Counted from the stretch's first letter, positions 44,891 through 53,653 are shown. The stretch is 64,000 nucleotides of DNA from Flavobacterium tiangeerense (GCF_007830355.1 NZ_VLKO01000006.1:62001-126000); one strand, 5' to 3'. Notes: generated from the letters alone by a model not told the origin. Made by a program: numbers and translations.

Positions 44891-45991
44891 ATGAAAAATA
44901 TAATAACTCAATTTTCAAGAATTTTTGTTGGAATCCTATTCATTATTTCAGGATTGATAAAACTCAACGATCCGATAGGCTTTTCATACAAACTAGCGGA
45001 ATATTTTAGCGAACCCGTTTTTAATATGCCTATTTTTATACCGCTTTCATTATCACTTGCCTTATTCCTTGTGATTCTAGAGGTGGTTTTAGGGATCATG
45101 TTGCTCATTGGTTACAAATCTAAATTTACAATTTGGAGCTTACTTATACTCATTGTTTTGTTTACCTTTTTAACCTTTTACTCCGCTTATTTTAATGTGG
45201 TCAAAGATTGTGGTTGTTTTGGCGATGCTTTAAAACTAACACCTTGGCAATCCTTCACCAAAGACATTGTCTTATTGTTCTTTATACTTGTCTTGTTTTT
45301 CAACAAAAAACTAGTGAAACCATTATTTCCTAGAATTCTTCAAAACGCTATTTTTATATTGAGCATCTTAGCTTGTTGCTTTTTGGGGTATTGGGTATTA
45401 AATCATTTACCAGTAATTGATTTCAGACCATACAAAGTAGGGAACAATATTCAAAAAGGAATGCGAATTCCTGATGGTGCTCAAAAATCAGTTGTTGAAA
45501 TGATTTTCATTTACAAAGTGGGTGGTATAGAAAAAGAATTTACCGAAAAAGATTTGATGTCAATTCCTGAGGGTGCTGTTTTTGTGGATCGTAAAGACAA
45601 AGTAATTTCTGAAGGGTACGTACCTCCTATTCATGATTTTACAATGGAAAAAGACGACACTGATTATAAGGATGAATTTCTTCAAGAACCAAAACTCATC
45701 ATGATTACAGCGTATGACTTAGATTTAGCCGACGCAACTGGGATGCAAAAAGCAGAAAAGCTAAAACAAGAGGCTGTAGCCAAAGGATATAAAGTAATAG
45801 GTTTAACTGCCTCTGCTCCAGAAAAATTAGAGTCTGCTAAGAAAAAATTCAATTTTACATTTGACTTTTATTTTTGTGATGCCATTACGGTTAAAACCAT
45901 TGAAAGAGCAAATCCAAGTATCATAATTCTAGATAAAGGAACTGTCATTCAAAAAGTTCATCATAATGATATTGATCAATTAAAATTATAA
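44891..45991 (+). CDS. BT_3928-type DoxX/MauE-like membrane protein with C-terminal periplasmic domain
   Basis: 366 residues. Four N-terminal helices (about 7-160) form a DoxX/MauE unit, with the family motif DCGCFG at 106-111, a redox cysteine pair seen in MauE-type disulfide proteins. The soluble C-terminal part (about 250-366) has a thioredoxin-like look (KLIMITAYDLDLA, YKVIGLTASAP, IIILDKGTVIQKV) but no CxxC. It is probably an envelope redox or disulfide-relay protein; a thioredoxin-like protein is encoded next but one downstream. Ends in a strong terminator. Confidence 0.85.
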   Translation: MKNIITQFSRIFVGILFIISGLIKLNDPIGFSYKLAEYFSEPVFNMPIFIPLSLSLALFLVILEVVLGIMLLIGYKSKFTIWSLLILIVLFTFLTFYSAYFNVVKDCGCFGDALKLTPWQSFTKDIVLLFFILVLFFNKKLVKPLFPRILQNAIFILSILACCFLGYWVLNHLPVIDFRPYKVGNNIQKGMRIPDGAQKSVVEMIFIYKVGGIEKEFTEKDLMSIPEGAVFVDRKDKVISEGYVPPIHDFTMEKDDTDYKDEFLQEPKLIMITAYDLDLADATGMQKAEKLKQEAVAKGYKVIGLTASAPEKLESAKKKFNFTFDFYFCDAITVKTIERANPSIIILDKGTVIQKVHHNDIDQLKL

Positions 45992-46010
45992 TTCCATCCT
46001 ATGTTTCAAG

Positions 46011-46049
46011 AAAAAAGTCTTAAAGTAAATACCCTTTAAGACTTTTTTG
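46011..46049 (+). terminator. Terminator after the DoxX-like gene
   Basis: AAAAAAGTCTTAAAG (46011-46025) pairs perfectly with CTTTAAGACTTTTTT (46034-46048) around 8 bases, followed by T residues. Confidence 0.87.
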
Positions 46050-46172
46050 TTTTCGTAGCTTTTTGAAGAAATACTACATTATTATCAAGCATTTATAATC
46101 TTTACAACTTTAAATAGAGTTACTATCAATTTTAATTGTAATTTTATTCTTTATTAATAAAAAAACAAAAAC

Positions 46173-46364
46173 ATGAGTAAAGGAGTAGTTAAATTCTTCA
46201 ATGAAGCTAAAGGTTTCGGATTCATTACAGAAGAAGGTTCAGGAACAGATCATTTTGTACATATTTCTGGTATAGTAGATCAAATTCGCGAAGGTGATAC
46301 AGTAGAATTTGAATTAGAAAATGGAAAAAAGGGATTAATTGCAGTCCAAGTTGTAGTAATCTAA
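46173..46364 (+). CDS. cspA: Cold-shock protein, CspA family
   Basis: 63 residues, slightly shorter than E. coli CspA. MSKGVVKFFNEAKGFGFITEE contains RNP1 (KGFGFI) and FVHIS is RNP2. It is an OB-fold single-stranded nucleic acid binder. The 120-base AT-rich leader after the DoxX terminator may carry the cold-shock 5' UTR. It is a single-gene unit between two terminators, interrupting what looks like a DoxX-thioredoxin-tpiA series. Confidence 0.96.
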   Translation: MSKGVVKFFNEAKGFGFITEEGSGTDHFVHISGIVDQIREGDTVEFELENGKKGLIAVQVVVI

Positions 46365-46385
46365 CATTAGGTACACTAAAAAATT

Positions 46386-46419
46386 AAAGCTCGTTGGTTT
46401 TTCCATCGAGTTTTTTTTT
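46386..46419 (+). terminator. Terminator of the cold-shock gene
   Basis: CTCG / CGAG stem extended by A-T pairs with a bulged G, loop of about 13 bases, followed by nine T. A weak stem but a good T tract. Confidence 0.6.
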
Positions 46420-46555
46420 GCTTCAAGCTCTCATTCTGAAATAGCGATACATCAAAATAATTGTACGATCTTAAACTATATCGATATTGTAGTATTAATT
46501 TCGAAAAATGACATCAAATTCTATTTTTAGGACTAGAGCTTTCAAATTCTTTGAT

Positions 46556-46563
46556 TAACTTTG
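46556..46563 (+). promoter_or_regulatory. Putative -7 element of the thioredoxin-like gene
   Basis: TAACTTTG, exact TAnnTTTG, 18 bases before the ATG at 46582. No ideal -33. Confidence 0.4.
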
Positions 46564-46581
46564 TTTAAAACAAATATAAAA

Positions 46582-47082
46582 ATGAAAAAAATAATAGCTT
46601 TATTAGTAGTATTTGCAACCTTTTCTTGCACTACAAATGCTCAAAAAACTGAATTCACAAAGAAAGCATTGACAGAAACATTGTTAGCAACTAATGGCAG
46701 TCAAGTAGCATTCAAAAACATTCTAAAAAAACACAAAGGAAAAACACTTGTTATAGAAGTATGGGCTTCATGGTGTGGTGACTGTGTAAAAGCAATGCCG
46801 AAATTAAAAGAGCTTCAAGCAAGTAATCCAGATGTGAGCTATTTATTTATATCAATGGATAAAACTGCAGATAAATGGAAAGAAGGAATTGAAAAACACC
46901 AACTTAAAGGGGATCACTATATGGCTAATGACCAAATGAAAGGTGTATTTGCTAAAGAAGTTGATGTTGACTGGATTCCGAGATACATTATAGTGGACAA
47001 AAATGGAAAAATTGTTTTGTACCGAGCTATAGAGACAGATTTTGAAAAAATAAATGAAACTTTAAAAAGTTTAAAAAAATAA
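46582..47082 (+). CDS. Thioredoxin-like (TlpA-type) envelope protein
   Basis: 166 residues from the ATG at 46582; a TTG seven codons upstream would spoil the signal sequence. Signal with possible lipobox TFSC (Cys16). The redox site WASWCGDC has Cys65 and Cys68, and the cis-Pro loop is VDWIPRY. It is a periplasmic thiol-disulfide oxidoreductase of the TlpA/ResA kind; the acidic GD between the cysteines is typical of Bacteroidota members. tpiA follows after 46 bases. Together with the DoxX-like gene it may form an envelope redox unit. Confidence 0.9.
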   Translation: MKKIIALLVVFATFSCTTNAQKTEFTKKALTETLLATNGSQVAFKNILKKHKGKTLVIEVWASWCGDCVKAMPKLKELQASNPDVSYLFISMDKTADKWKEGIEKHQLKGDHYMANDQMKGVFAKEVDVDWIPRYIIVDKNGKIVLYRAIETDFEKINETLKSLKK

Positions 47083-47128
47083 CAATCAAAATGCTTTTAG
47101 CATTATAAATTTATAAGAAAACCGAACC

Positions 47129-47881
47129 ATGAGAAAAAAAATTGTAGCTGGAAATTGGAAAATGCATAAAAATGCAGAACAAACTGAGGATTTATTGAAC
47201 GAGTTAATTGCAAAGTTACCAACTGAAACAAATGCACATGTTATGGTTGCACCTACATTTGTTAACCTAGCATCAGCAGTGGATCACTTAGAGTTTACCA
47301 ATATTGAAGTTGCAGCTCAAAATCTTCATGCAGCAGAGGGCGGTGCATTTACTGGAGAAATTTCGGCAGATATGTTGAAAAGTGTAGGTGTTACAAATGT
47401 CATCTTGGGTCATTCAGAAAGAAGAGCTATGTTTCATGAAACTGACGCTGTAATTGCTGCAAAAGTGGATACTGCATTAAGACACGAAATGACTGTTTTA
47501 TTCTGCTTTGGCGAAGAATTAAAAGACAGACAAACTGGAAACTATTTCAATATAGTAGAAAATCAATTGCGTGATGGATTGTTTCACATTGAAGCAAAAA
47601 ATTGGGACAAAATTGTTTTGGCTTATGAACCCGTTTGGGCAATTGGAACTGGAGAAACAGCCTCTCCAGATCAAGCACAAGAAATGCATGAATTCATTAG
47701 AGAAACCGTGAGAAAATCTTTTGGAAATGATATTGCTGACAATGTATCTATACTTTACGGAGGTAGTGTAAAACCAGACAATGCTGTTGAAATATTCTCA
47801 AAGCCAGATGTTGATGGAGGATTAATAGGAGGAGCAGCATTAAAAGCTGATGATTTTGTTGCAATTGTAAATGCAATATAA
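47129..47881 (+). CDS. tpiA: Triosephosphate isomerase
   Basis: 250 residues. Active-site residues Asn9 and Lys11 (AGNWKMHK), electrophile His95 (LGHSERR) and base Glu167 (AYEPVWAIGTG) are intact, as is the phosphate loop YGGSVKPDN and GGLIGGAAL. It interconverts dihydroxyacetone phosphate and glyceraldehyde 3-phosphate. Its position next to a thioredoxin-like gene and prmA is common in Bacteroidota. Confidence 0.97.
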   Translation: MRKKIVAGNWKMHKNAEQTEDLLNELIAKLPTETNAHVMVAPTFVNLASAVDHLEFTNIEVAAQNLHAAEGGAFTGEISADMLKSVGVTNVILGHSERRAMFHETDAVIAAKVDTALRHEMTVLFCFGEELKDRQTGNYFNIVENQLRDGLFHIEAKNWDKIVLAYEPVWAIGTGETASPDQAQEMHEFIRETVRKSFGNDIADNVSILYGGSVKPDNAVEIFSKPDVDGGLIGGAALKADDFVAIVNAI

Positions 47882-47900
47882 ATCCATATAATCTTAAACT

Positions 47901-47935
47901 AAAAGCGGTACATTCTAGATGTACCGCTTTTTTTA
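47901..47935. terminator. Bidirectional terminator, tpiA / porin
   Basis: AAAAGCGGTACAT (47901-47913) pairs perfectly with ATGTACCGCTTTT (47919-47931), loop 5. The porin reading frame ends inside it at 47933. Confidence 0.88.
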
Positions 47936-49156
47936 TATCCCAATTTCTATTTGAAAGCGCAAAAACCAATTGTTTCTTTTGTCTCCGTTAAAATAATGAA
48001 GTGTATCAAAAGTGAGTTCACTTTGTACTTTAAAAGCATGTTCCCAAATATACTTGGTTACACCGATGCTGAATTGTTTGGAATTTGGAGCTAAACTTTT
48101 AATATCATCACCCACTTTTTGACTGGAGAAACGACTTATGAATTCATAATTTGATGGGAAATTATAACTCAATTGATAATCAAATCCTTCACCAACAAAA
48201 GCATAACTCACCTGAGAAATATCTAATGGATTGATAGTAATTGCATTTTTTGATGTTGAACGTGACATATAACTCGACATTGCAGCCCACCCATTGTACT
48301 TGAACATGGCGTCAATCAAAACTGATTTCATAGTTCTTTCTTGGAATAAATCATTTCCAAGTTGACCTTGTGTACGTTTTGCATTATTATTTTGCTGAAA
48401 AGCACCAGACAACATAAATTTAGGTTTTTGTTCACGAACAATATCTCCCTCAAAATAAGTCCCATCTCTTGAAAAAGCTCCAAACGGCAATAGCTCTACT
48501 TTTGTGGTTACTGCAATACCTGCATCAGCATTTCCGGTTATATTACGTCCTTCTCCAGTTGATAACGCTCCTTTTAAATTATAAGAAAAATCATTTTGAA
48601 ATTCATTGATATTGTGCACCTGAAAACCAAAATCCCGATCAATTGTAAACTTAGAATTATTAATTGATCTGTCAGTAAGTTGCAATCCTCCTGAGGAATT
48701 TACACGTTGCCTATTGCCGGGAAGTTTTGTTTGACCAAAACTTAAATTCCAATTTTTGTTCGGTCTATAAAAAACAACTGCGTCCCTAATTATATTTAGA
48801 TTTTCACCATCTTTGATTTCGCCTACATCACCCGGAGCAAATGAAAGTTGAATAGCATATAAAAACTTTGGCGAACCCACATACCCATCAAAACGTAATC
48901 TCAACCTGCGTATTTGACCGTCGTATCCTGCTGGTTCATCTTCATTATTTATGTAGGATACTCTGTTTTGTATTCTAAAACGAATATTCATTTGAAATAA
49001 ACTATCAGGAGATGTAATTCCAATACCTTTTCCAAAACTATAATAAGGCAAAGCTGATAATTTTAAATCATTATCTGCTTTGTTTTGTTGTATTGAAACC
49101 TGAGCAAAAACAACTACTCCAATCATAAGGAATAGCAGTAAAATAAGTTTTTTCAT
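47933..49156 (-). CDS. Phosphate-selective porin O/P family outer-membrane protein
   Basis: 407 residues from the ATG at 49156. Signal peptide ending VFAQ (residue 18). GQIRRLRLRFDGYVGSPKFLYAIQLSFA, NLSFGQTKLPGNRQRV and a C-terminal strand ending FQIEIGI are the Porin_O_P pattern of a 16-strand barrel. Members of this family in Pseudomonas prefer phosphate; specificity here is unknown. Single-gene unit, divergent from prmA with a 92-base gap. Confidence 0.88.
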   Translation of the reverse strand: MKKLILLLFLMIGVVVFAQVSIQQNKADNDLKLSALPYYSFGKGIGITSPDSLFQMNIRFRIQNRVSYINNEDEPAGYDGQIRRLRLRFDGYVGSPKFLYAIQLSFAPGDVGEIKDGENLNIIRDAVVFYRPNKNWNLSFGQTKLPGNRQRVNSSGGLQLTDRSINNSKFTIDRDFGFQVHNINEFQNDFSYNLKGALSTGEGRNITGNADAGIAVTTKVELLPFGAFSRDGTYFEGDIVREQKPKFMLSGAFQQNNNAKRTQGQLGNDLFQERTMKSVLIDAMFKYNGWAAMSSYMSRSTSKNAITINPLDISQVSYAFVGEGFDYQLSYNFPSNYEFISRFSSQKVGDDIKSLAPNSKQFSIGVTKYIWEHAFKVQSELTFDTLHYFNGDKRNNWFLRFQIEIGI

Positions 49157-49227
49157 TATAAAACACTGTTTGATGCACAAATGTAAAATAAATTTTAAAT
49201 TACAAATGCCAATTAGTGCGTGATTCT

Positions 49228-49235
49228 TACCTTTG
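49228..49235 (+). promoter_or_regulatory. -7 element of prmA
   Basis: TACCTTTG, exact consensus, 13 bases before the prmA ATG. No ideal -33 TTG. Confidence 0.5.
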
Positions 49236-49248
49236 CAAAAAAACTATC

Positions 49249-50085
49249 ATGTCAAACATATATATTGGATATCATTTTACAATAAGTCCAAAAGAAATCG
49301 GATCTGAAATATTAATAGCTGAATTAGGAGAAAAAGCATTTGAGAGCTTTACCGAAACTGAAAATGGAATTTCTGCTTTTGTTCAGAAGGATTTGTGGGA
49401 CGAAATGATTTTGGATGACATTCAAATATTGCAATCTGAGGAGTTTATAATTGATTACACTTTTGAAGAAATTGAGCAAGTAAACTGGAATGAAGAATGG
49501 GAAAAAAACTTTGATCCTATTGATGTCGATGGAAAATGCCACGTTCGAGCGCCTTTTCATCCAAAAACCGATGCAGAATATGATATCATTATAGAACCGA
49601 AAATGAGTTTTGGAACGGGTCACCATGAAACTACACACATGATGATTCAGCATTTATTAGAAATAGATGTTACCGGAATGAAAACACTTGACATGGGTTG
49701 TGGTACTGCCATTCTTGCCATTCTTGCCGAAATGAAAGGAGCTCAACCGATTGATGCTATTGATATAGACAACTGGTGTTATCTTAACTCAATAGAAAAT
49801 GCAGAACGCAATAATTGTACTCATATTACCGTTTATGAAGGTGAAGCTGCATTACTTGAAGGTAAAAATTACGATTTAATAATTGCAAATATCAACCGTA
49901 ACATTTTACTTAATGACATGAGTGCGTATGTAAAGAGTTTAAACACAAACGGAACCTTGCTCCTAAGCGGCTTTTATGAAGAAGACATCCCTTTTATTGA
50001 TGCTTCTTGTCAAGAAAACGGTTTGAAATATGTCAAAAAATTTCAAAGAAACAATTGGGTCTCTTTAAAATATGTAAATGAGTAG
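49249..50085 (+). CDS. prmA: Ribosomal protein L11 methyltransferase
   Basis: 278 residues from the ATG at 49249; the frame extends 11 codons upstream through the promoter. The N-terminal substrate domain has WNEEWEKNFDPI and the SAM part FGTGHHETTHMM, LDMGCGTAILAI and IANINRNILL. It trimethylates ribosomal protein L11. clpS follows after 42 bases. Confidence 0.95.
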   Translation: MSNIYIGYHFTISPKEIGSEILIAELGEKAFESFTETENGISAFVQKDLWDEMILDDIQILQSEEFIIDYTFEEIEQVNWNEEWEKNFDPIDVDGKCHVRAPFHPKTDAEYDIIIEPKMSFGTGHHETTHMMIQHLLEIDVTGMKTLDMGCGTAILAILAEMKGAQPIDAIDIDNWCYLNSIENAERNNCTHITVYEGEAALLEGKNYDLIIANINRNILLNDMSAYVKSLNTNGTLLLSGFYEEDIPFIDASCQENGLKYVKKFQRNNWVSLKYVNE

Positions 50086-50127
50086 TATTATTTTTTTATT
50101 AATTACGAAAGTATAAAAACCTACAAA

Positions 50128-50403
50128 ATGAGTATTAAAGAAAAAGTAAGAGAAAGAGTAAGTTTAAAAGAATTAATTAGTTTAGACAATGAAATAGTAG
50201 TTTACAACGATGATGTAAATACTTTTGAGCATGTAATTGAAACTTTAATCCGAGTTTGTAATCATACTCCCGAACAAGCAGAACAGTGTTCATTAATTGT
50301 ACATTATAATGGGAAATGTACCGTAAAAACGGGCTCATACGATAAATTAAAACCACAATGTACTCAATTATTAGAAGCTGGATTAAATGCGGAGATAATT
50401 TAA
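50128..50403 (+). CDS. clpS: ATP-dependent Clp protease adaptor ClpS
   Basis: 91 residues, the Bacteroidota short form. VVYNDDVNTFEHVIETLIRVC (about 24-44) is the N-degron-binding helix region, and the pocket residues Asn-Asp-Asp are intact; HYNGKCTVKTG follows. ClpS hands N-end-rule substrates to ClpAP. In this window no clpA is nearby. It probably shares the prmA transcript. Confidence 0.94.
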   Translation: MSIKEKVRERVSLKELISLDNEIVVYNDDVNTFEHVIETLIRVCNHTPEQAEQCSLIVHYNGKCTVKTGSYDKLKPQCTQLLEAGLNAEII

Positions 50404-50424
50404 GAATAATAAAATCTCCTTTTA
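50391..50424 (+). terminator. Weak terminator after clpS
   Basis: GGAGAT (50391-50396) pairs with ATCTCC (50414-50419), then TTTTAT. The stem is short and includes the clpS stop codon region. Confidence 0.4.
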
Positions 50425-50496
50425 TAAAATAAAACACTGTGAATAATTCATAAACATTCTCTTTTATTCTATATTTGAATAAAAAAAAGTGTTTAT

Positions 50497-51768
50497 ATGG
50501 AAGAATATGGTAAAATTTTAGTTTTTGTAATGCCTGTCTTTTTGATATTGATTATCATCGAGAAAGTTTATGGGCATTACAAAGGGGAAGACACTTCACC
50601 TAACATGGATTCTGTTTCAAGCGTAAGTTCTGGAATGATTAACTCCTTAAAAGATGTTTTGGGGCTTAGCATAACCCTAGTTTCATACGATTGGATTGTA
50701 TCTAAAATAGCTTTATTCAATCTTGAAGCTTCCATTTTAACCTATTTTATTGGATTTGTAGCTATTGATTTTTATGGCTATTGGAGCCATCGTTTGTCGC
50801 ATCAAATTAATTTTCTGTGGAACAAACATGCCATTCACCACAGTAGTGAGGAATTCAATTTGGCTTGTGCTCTACGCCAACCTGTTTCCAGTTTCGTCAA
50901 TTTGTTTACCTTTTTATTGATTCCTGCAGCACTTTTTGGAGTTCCCTCCAAAGTGATTGCAATTACCCTACCGATTCATTTATTTCTTCAATTTTGGTAC
51001 CATACTAAACACATTAAAAAAATTGGTTTTCTAGAAAATATACTGGTTTCTCCCTCCCATCATAGGGTTCATCATGCTATCAACCCCGAATATATGGACA
51101 AAAACCATTCACAAATATTCATCATTTGGGATAAATTGTTTGGTACTTTTCAAGCGGAATTAGAAAGTGTTCCACCTGTTTTTGGAATCACACGACCAGC
51201 TAGAACATGGAATCCAATACGGATTAATTTTCAGCATCTATGGTTACTCATTACCGATGCTTGGCGCGCCGAAAACTGGAAAGATAAGTTTACCATTTGG
51301 TTTAAACCAACTGGCTGGCGTCCAGAAAATTTTGAAGAAAAATATCCCGTAACAAAAATTACTAATGTCTATGATTTTGAAAAATACGGTGTTCAACATT
51401 CTAAAAAACTGATGTACTGGTCCCTTTTTCAAGCTATTATGACGTTGTTATTGATTAGTTATATGTATAATTCTATCGCAATAATAGGTTTGCCAAATGT
51501 ATTTATTTATGGAGCATTCATCTTCCTTACCGTTTACAGTTATACGGAACTTATGGACACGCATAAAGCTTCTGTGTTTTGGGAAGGTATCCGTTTTATA
51601 TTTGGAATTGGACTGATTTTCTATTTTGGAGATTGGTTCGGTATGGATCAACTCTTTCCTTTTGCGAGTTATATTATCGGCGGTTACCTGGTATTATCCT
51701 TAGCCGTAACGGTATATTTTGTCAGCATAAACTTTGAAAAAGAAACAATGATTGTAGCTCAATCTTAA
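50497..51768 (+). CDS. Membrane fatty-acid hydroxylase superfamily, AGMO-like (sterol desaturase family)
   Basis: 423 residues with several hydrophobic helices. The histidine boxes that bind di-iron are present: HRLSH (98-102), HAIHH (111-115) and HHRVHH (188-193), with further His161, His169 and His172. The spacing and SHRLSHQ / HAIHHSSEEFN sequence resemble alkylglycerol monooxygenase (AGMO, TMEM195), which cleaves ether bonds of alkylglycerols, more than sterol desaturases. The C-terminal 170 residues are hydrophobic with four more helices. A lysoplasmalogenase gene follows after 9 bases, supporting an ether-lipid substrate. Assignment to AGMO is inferred from motif resemblance. Confidence 0.85.
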   Translation: MEEYGKILVFVMPVFLILIIIEKVYGHYKGEDTSPNMDSVSSVSSGMINSLKDVLGLSITLVSYDWIVSKIALFNLEASILTYFIGFVAIDFYGYWSHRLSHQINFLWNKHAIHHSSEEFNLACALRQPVSSFVNLFTFLLIPAALFGVPSKVIAITLPIHLFLQFWYHTKHIKKIGFLENILVSPSHHRVHHAINPEYMDKNHSQIFIIWDKLFGTFQAELESVPPVFGITRPARTWNPIRINFQHLWLLITDAWRAENWKDKFTIWFKPTGWRPENFEEKYPVTKITNVYDFEKYGVQHSKKLMYWSLFQAIMTLLLISYMYNSIAIIGLPNVFIYGAFIFLTVYSYTELMDTHKASVFWEGIRFIFGIGLIFYFGDWFGMDQLFPFASYIIGGYLVLSLAVTVYFVSINFEKETMIVAQS

Positions 51769-51777
51769 AACGAAACA

Positions 51778-52449
51778 ATGAAAAGCACCATAATATTAAA
51801 AAGTTTCATTGGGTTTAGTCTAGTTTACCTTTTGATAATTCTTTTTGAAAAAGAAGAAATTGCCTGGTTTTTGAAACCGCTTTTATTGCCATTTCTAATT
51901 CTGGCTGTTTATATTAGTGAAAGATTTAGTACCAAAAATATTCTTTTAACAGCTTTAACTTTGTCGTGGATTGGTGATATAATTTTGATGTTTGCTGACA
52001 AAGGAGAATTGTATTTTATTGCAGGATTGATTGCCTTTTTACTTTCACACATTTCTTATATTATACTCTTTAGTAAACAATTAAGGATCTATATAAAGAA
52101 AAGTAAAATCATTTACTGGATAGGAGTTACAGCAATTGCCTTATATTTAATTGTAATGATGTTGATTTTGCTACCAAGTCTAGGAGACTTAAAAGCTCCT
52201 GTTTTTGTTTATGCACTAACAATTTCCATTATGTTGTTATTTGCTCTTAAAGGATTTTTAAACTGGCAAAAACCTGCCAGTATATATATTTTAATAGGCG
52301 CTATCATTTTTGTCGCTTCAGATAGTATTTTGGCCTTTGATAAATTCTATGCACCGTTAAAATGCAGTTCCTTCTTGATTATGGTAACTTATTTAATTGC
52401 ACAATATTTAATTGTTACTGGCATTTTGAAACTAAACAAAAAAAAGTAG
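51778..52449 (+). CDS. YhhN/TMEM86-family lysoplasmalogenase
   Basis: 223 residues with about eight helices. Family residues visible are Lys-Pro at 33-34 (FLKPLLLP), Gly-Asp at 66-67 (SWIGDIILMF), His91 and a late ASDSILAF. Human TMEM86 proteins and bacterial relatives hydrolyse the vinyl-ether bond of lysoplasmalogens. It starts 9 bases after the AGMO-like gene, so they share a transcript. The terminator overlaps its stop codon. Confidence 0.88.
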   Translation: MKSTIILKSFIGFSLVYLLIILFEKEEIAWFLKPLLLPFLILAVYISERFSTKNILLTALTLSWIGDIILMFADKGELYFIAGLIAFLLSHISYIILFSKQLRIYIKKSKIIYWIGVTAIALYLIVMMLILLPSLGDLKAPVFVYALTISIMLLFALKGFLNWQKPASIYILIGAIIFVASDSILAFDKFYAPLKCSSFLIMVTYLIAQYLIVTGILKLNKKK

Positions 52450-52476
52450 CATTTCCATAGGAAAATGCTACTTTGG
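52440..52476. terminator. Terminator between the lysoplasmalogenase and YeeE genes
   Basis: AAAGTAGCATTT (52443-52454) pairs perfectly with AAATGCTACTTT (52463-52474), loop 8. On the minus strand it is followed by a run of eight T, so it works best for the YeeE pair; the TAG of the lysoplasmalogenase lies in the left arm. Confidence 0.78.
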
Positions 52477-52493
52477 TATTAGATATTTTTCAA

Positions 52494-52910
52494 TTAATGA
52501 GGTAATTTATTTTTCAATAAACCATATAAAAAAGTTCCCAAAAGAGCCCCAAAAAGAACTATAAGAACGGTCCAAAAACCAGCACCAAGCAATATGAATA
52601 TAGGCCCTGGACAAGAACCTACTAATGCCCAACCCAAACCAAAAAACAATCCGCCAATCCAGTAGCGAGCAGATCCTTTTTCTTTATCGGGAATTTCTAT
52701 AGATTCTCCTTTGATGTCTTTGATATTATTTCTTTTTATGATTTGAATCCCAATAATTCCTGTCAATATAGCCACCGAAATAATTCCGTACATGTGAAAA
52801 GATTGAAACTGAAACATTTCATAAATTCTATACCAAGAAACAGCTTCGGATTTTGTTAAAACAATTCCGAAAATGAAACCAACCGCTAAAAATTTTATAC
52901 TATTTTTCAT
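52494..52910 (-). CDS. YeeE/YedE family transporter subunit (DUF6691 type)
   Basis: 138 residues with about four helices. The segment GWALVGSCPGPIFILLGAG carries the conserved Cys100 in SCPGP. It is the C-terminal half of the YeeE/TsuA architecture, which imports thiosulfate or other sulfur compounds through a row of cysteines. The N-terminal half is the gene just upstream (gap 13). This split form is common in Bacteroidota. Confidence 0.88.
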   Translation of the reverse strand: MKNSIKFLAVGFIFGIVLTKSEAVSWYRIYEMFQFQSFHMYGIISVAILTGIIGIQIIKRNNIKDIKGESIEIPDKEKGSARYWIGGLFFGLGWALVGSCPGPIFILLGAGFWTVLIVLFGALLGTFLYGLLKNKLPH

Positions 52911-52923
52911 TTATATATGAGAA

Positions 52924-53484
52924 TTAATTTAGGATTAAAGGAAGTAAAAAATGAGCCATAATAAGACCCCCAATAAAAAAACCGATAACCGCTTTTAAAG
53001 AAGGTAGTTGTAAATTACTCAAGCCTGAAATTGCATGTCCTGAGGTACATCCACCAGCATAACGGGAACCAAAACCAATCAAAATACCACCAATAAGCAG
53101 TATACAAATACTTTTTGGGGATTCTAAAATAGCTGTTCCAAAAAGTGCATCCGGCATTAATTTTCCGTTTGGAGCTTCAATACCTAGTTGTGCTAATTGT
53201 GCTATTGTTTTAGGATTAATGTCCACATTTGAAGCATCACTCATGAAATGAACGGCGACAAATCCACCTAACATAGCTCCAAGAACGACTACTAAATTCC
53301 AGCGTTGTGCTTTCCAATCAAAATCAAAAAACGATACTCGCTTGCCTAAACCTGCAATAGAACAAAGCGATCTTAAATTAGAAGACATTCCGAAAGACTT
53401 CCCAAAATAAATAAGTGCTAACATAATAAATCCTATCAGTAAACCAGAAACATACCAAGGCCATGTTTGAAAAACTATATCCAT
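52924..53484 (-). CDS. YeeE/YedE family transporter subunit
   Basis: 186 residues, about five helices. Conserved cysteines are Cys41 (LRSLCSIAG) and Cys146 in YAGGCTSGHAISG, with His150. Partner of the following DUF6691 gene; together they correspond to one YeeE channel. Family knowledge points to uptake of thiosulfate or related sulfur species; the substrate here is not shown by sequence. A consensus -7 box lies 22 bases upstream. Confidence 0.9.
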   Translation of the reverse strand: MDIVFQTWPWYVSGLLIGFIMLALIYFGKSFGMSSNLRSLCSIAGLGKRVSFFDFDWKAQRWNLVVVLGAMLGGFVAVHFMSDASNVDINPKTIAQLAQLGIEAPNGKLMPDALFGTAILESPKSICILLIGGILIGFGSRYAGGCTSGHAISGLSNLQLPSLKAVIGFFIGGLIMAHFLLPLILN

Positions 53485-53505
53485 ATTCTATTTATTTAAT
53501 TTCTG

Positions 53506-53513
53506 CAAATATA
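53506..53513 (-). promoter_or_regulatory. Putative -7 element of the YeeE pair
   Basis: Minus strand TATATTTG, exact consensus, 21 bases before the ATG. Confidence 0.4.
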
Positions 53514-53606
53514 ATAAGCATTGATACACACTTGGAAATAAAAATTGGCTAAAGCTCAAACATAATAATTTACGACAACAAAAACCGTTATAATAAGGGT
53601 TCTGAT

Positions 53607-53614
53607 TATATTTG
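53607..53614 (+). promoter_or_regulatory. Putative -7 element of the 53654 lipoprotein gene
   Basis: TATATTTG, exact consensus, 39 bases before the ATG. Confidence 0.4.
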
Positions 53615-53653
53615 TATTATCAAATCAAGATTAAACACAGAAAAATTTAAGCT

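Noticed and set aside
49324-49653. 109-codon minus-strand open frame in prmA
   Set aside because: Antisense to prmA with no domain signal.
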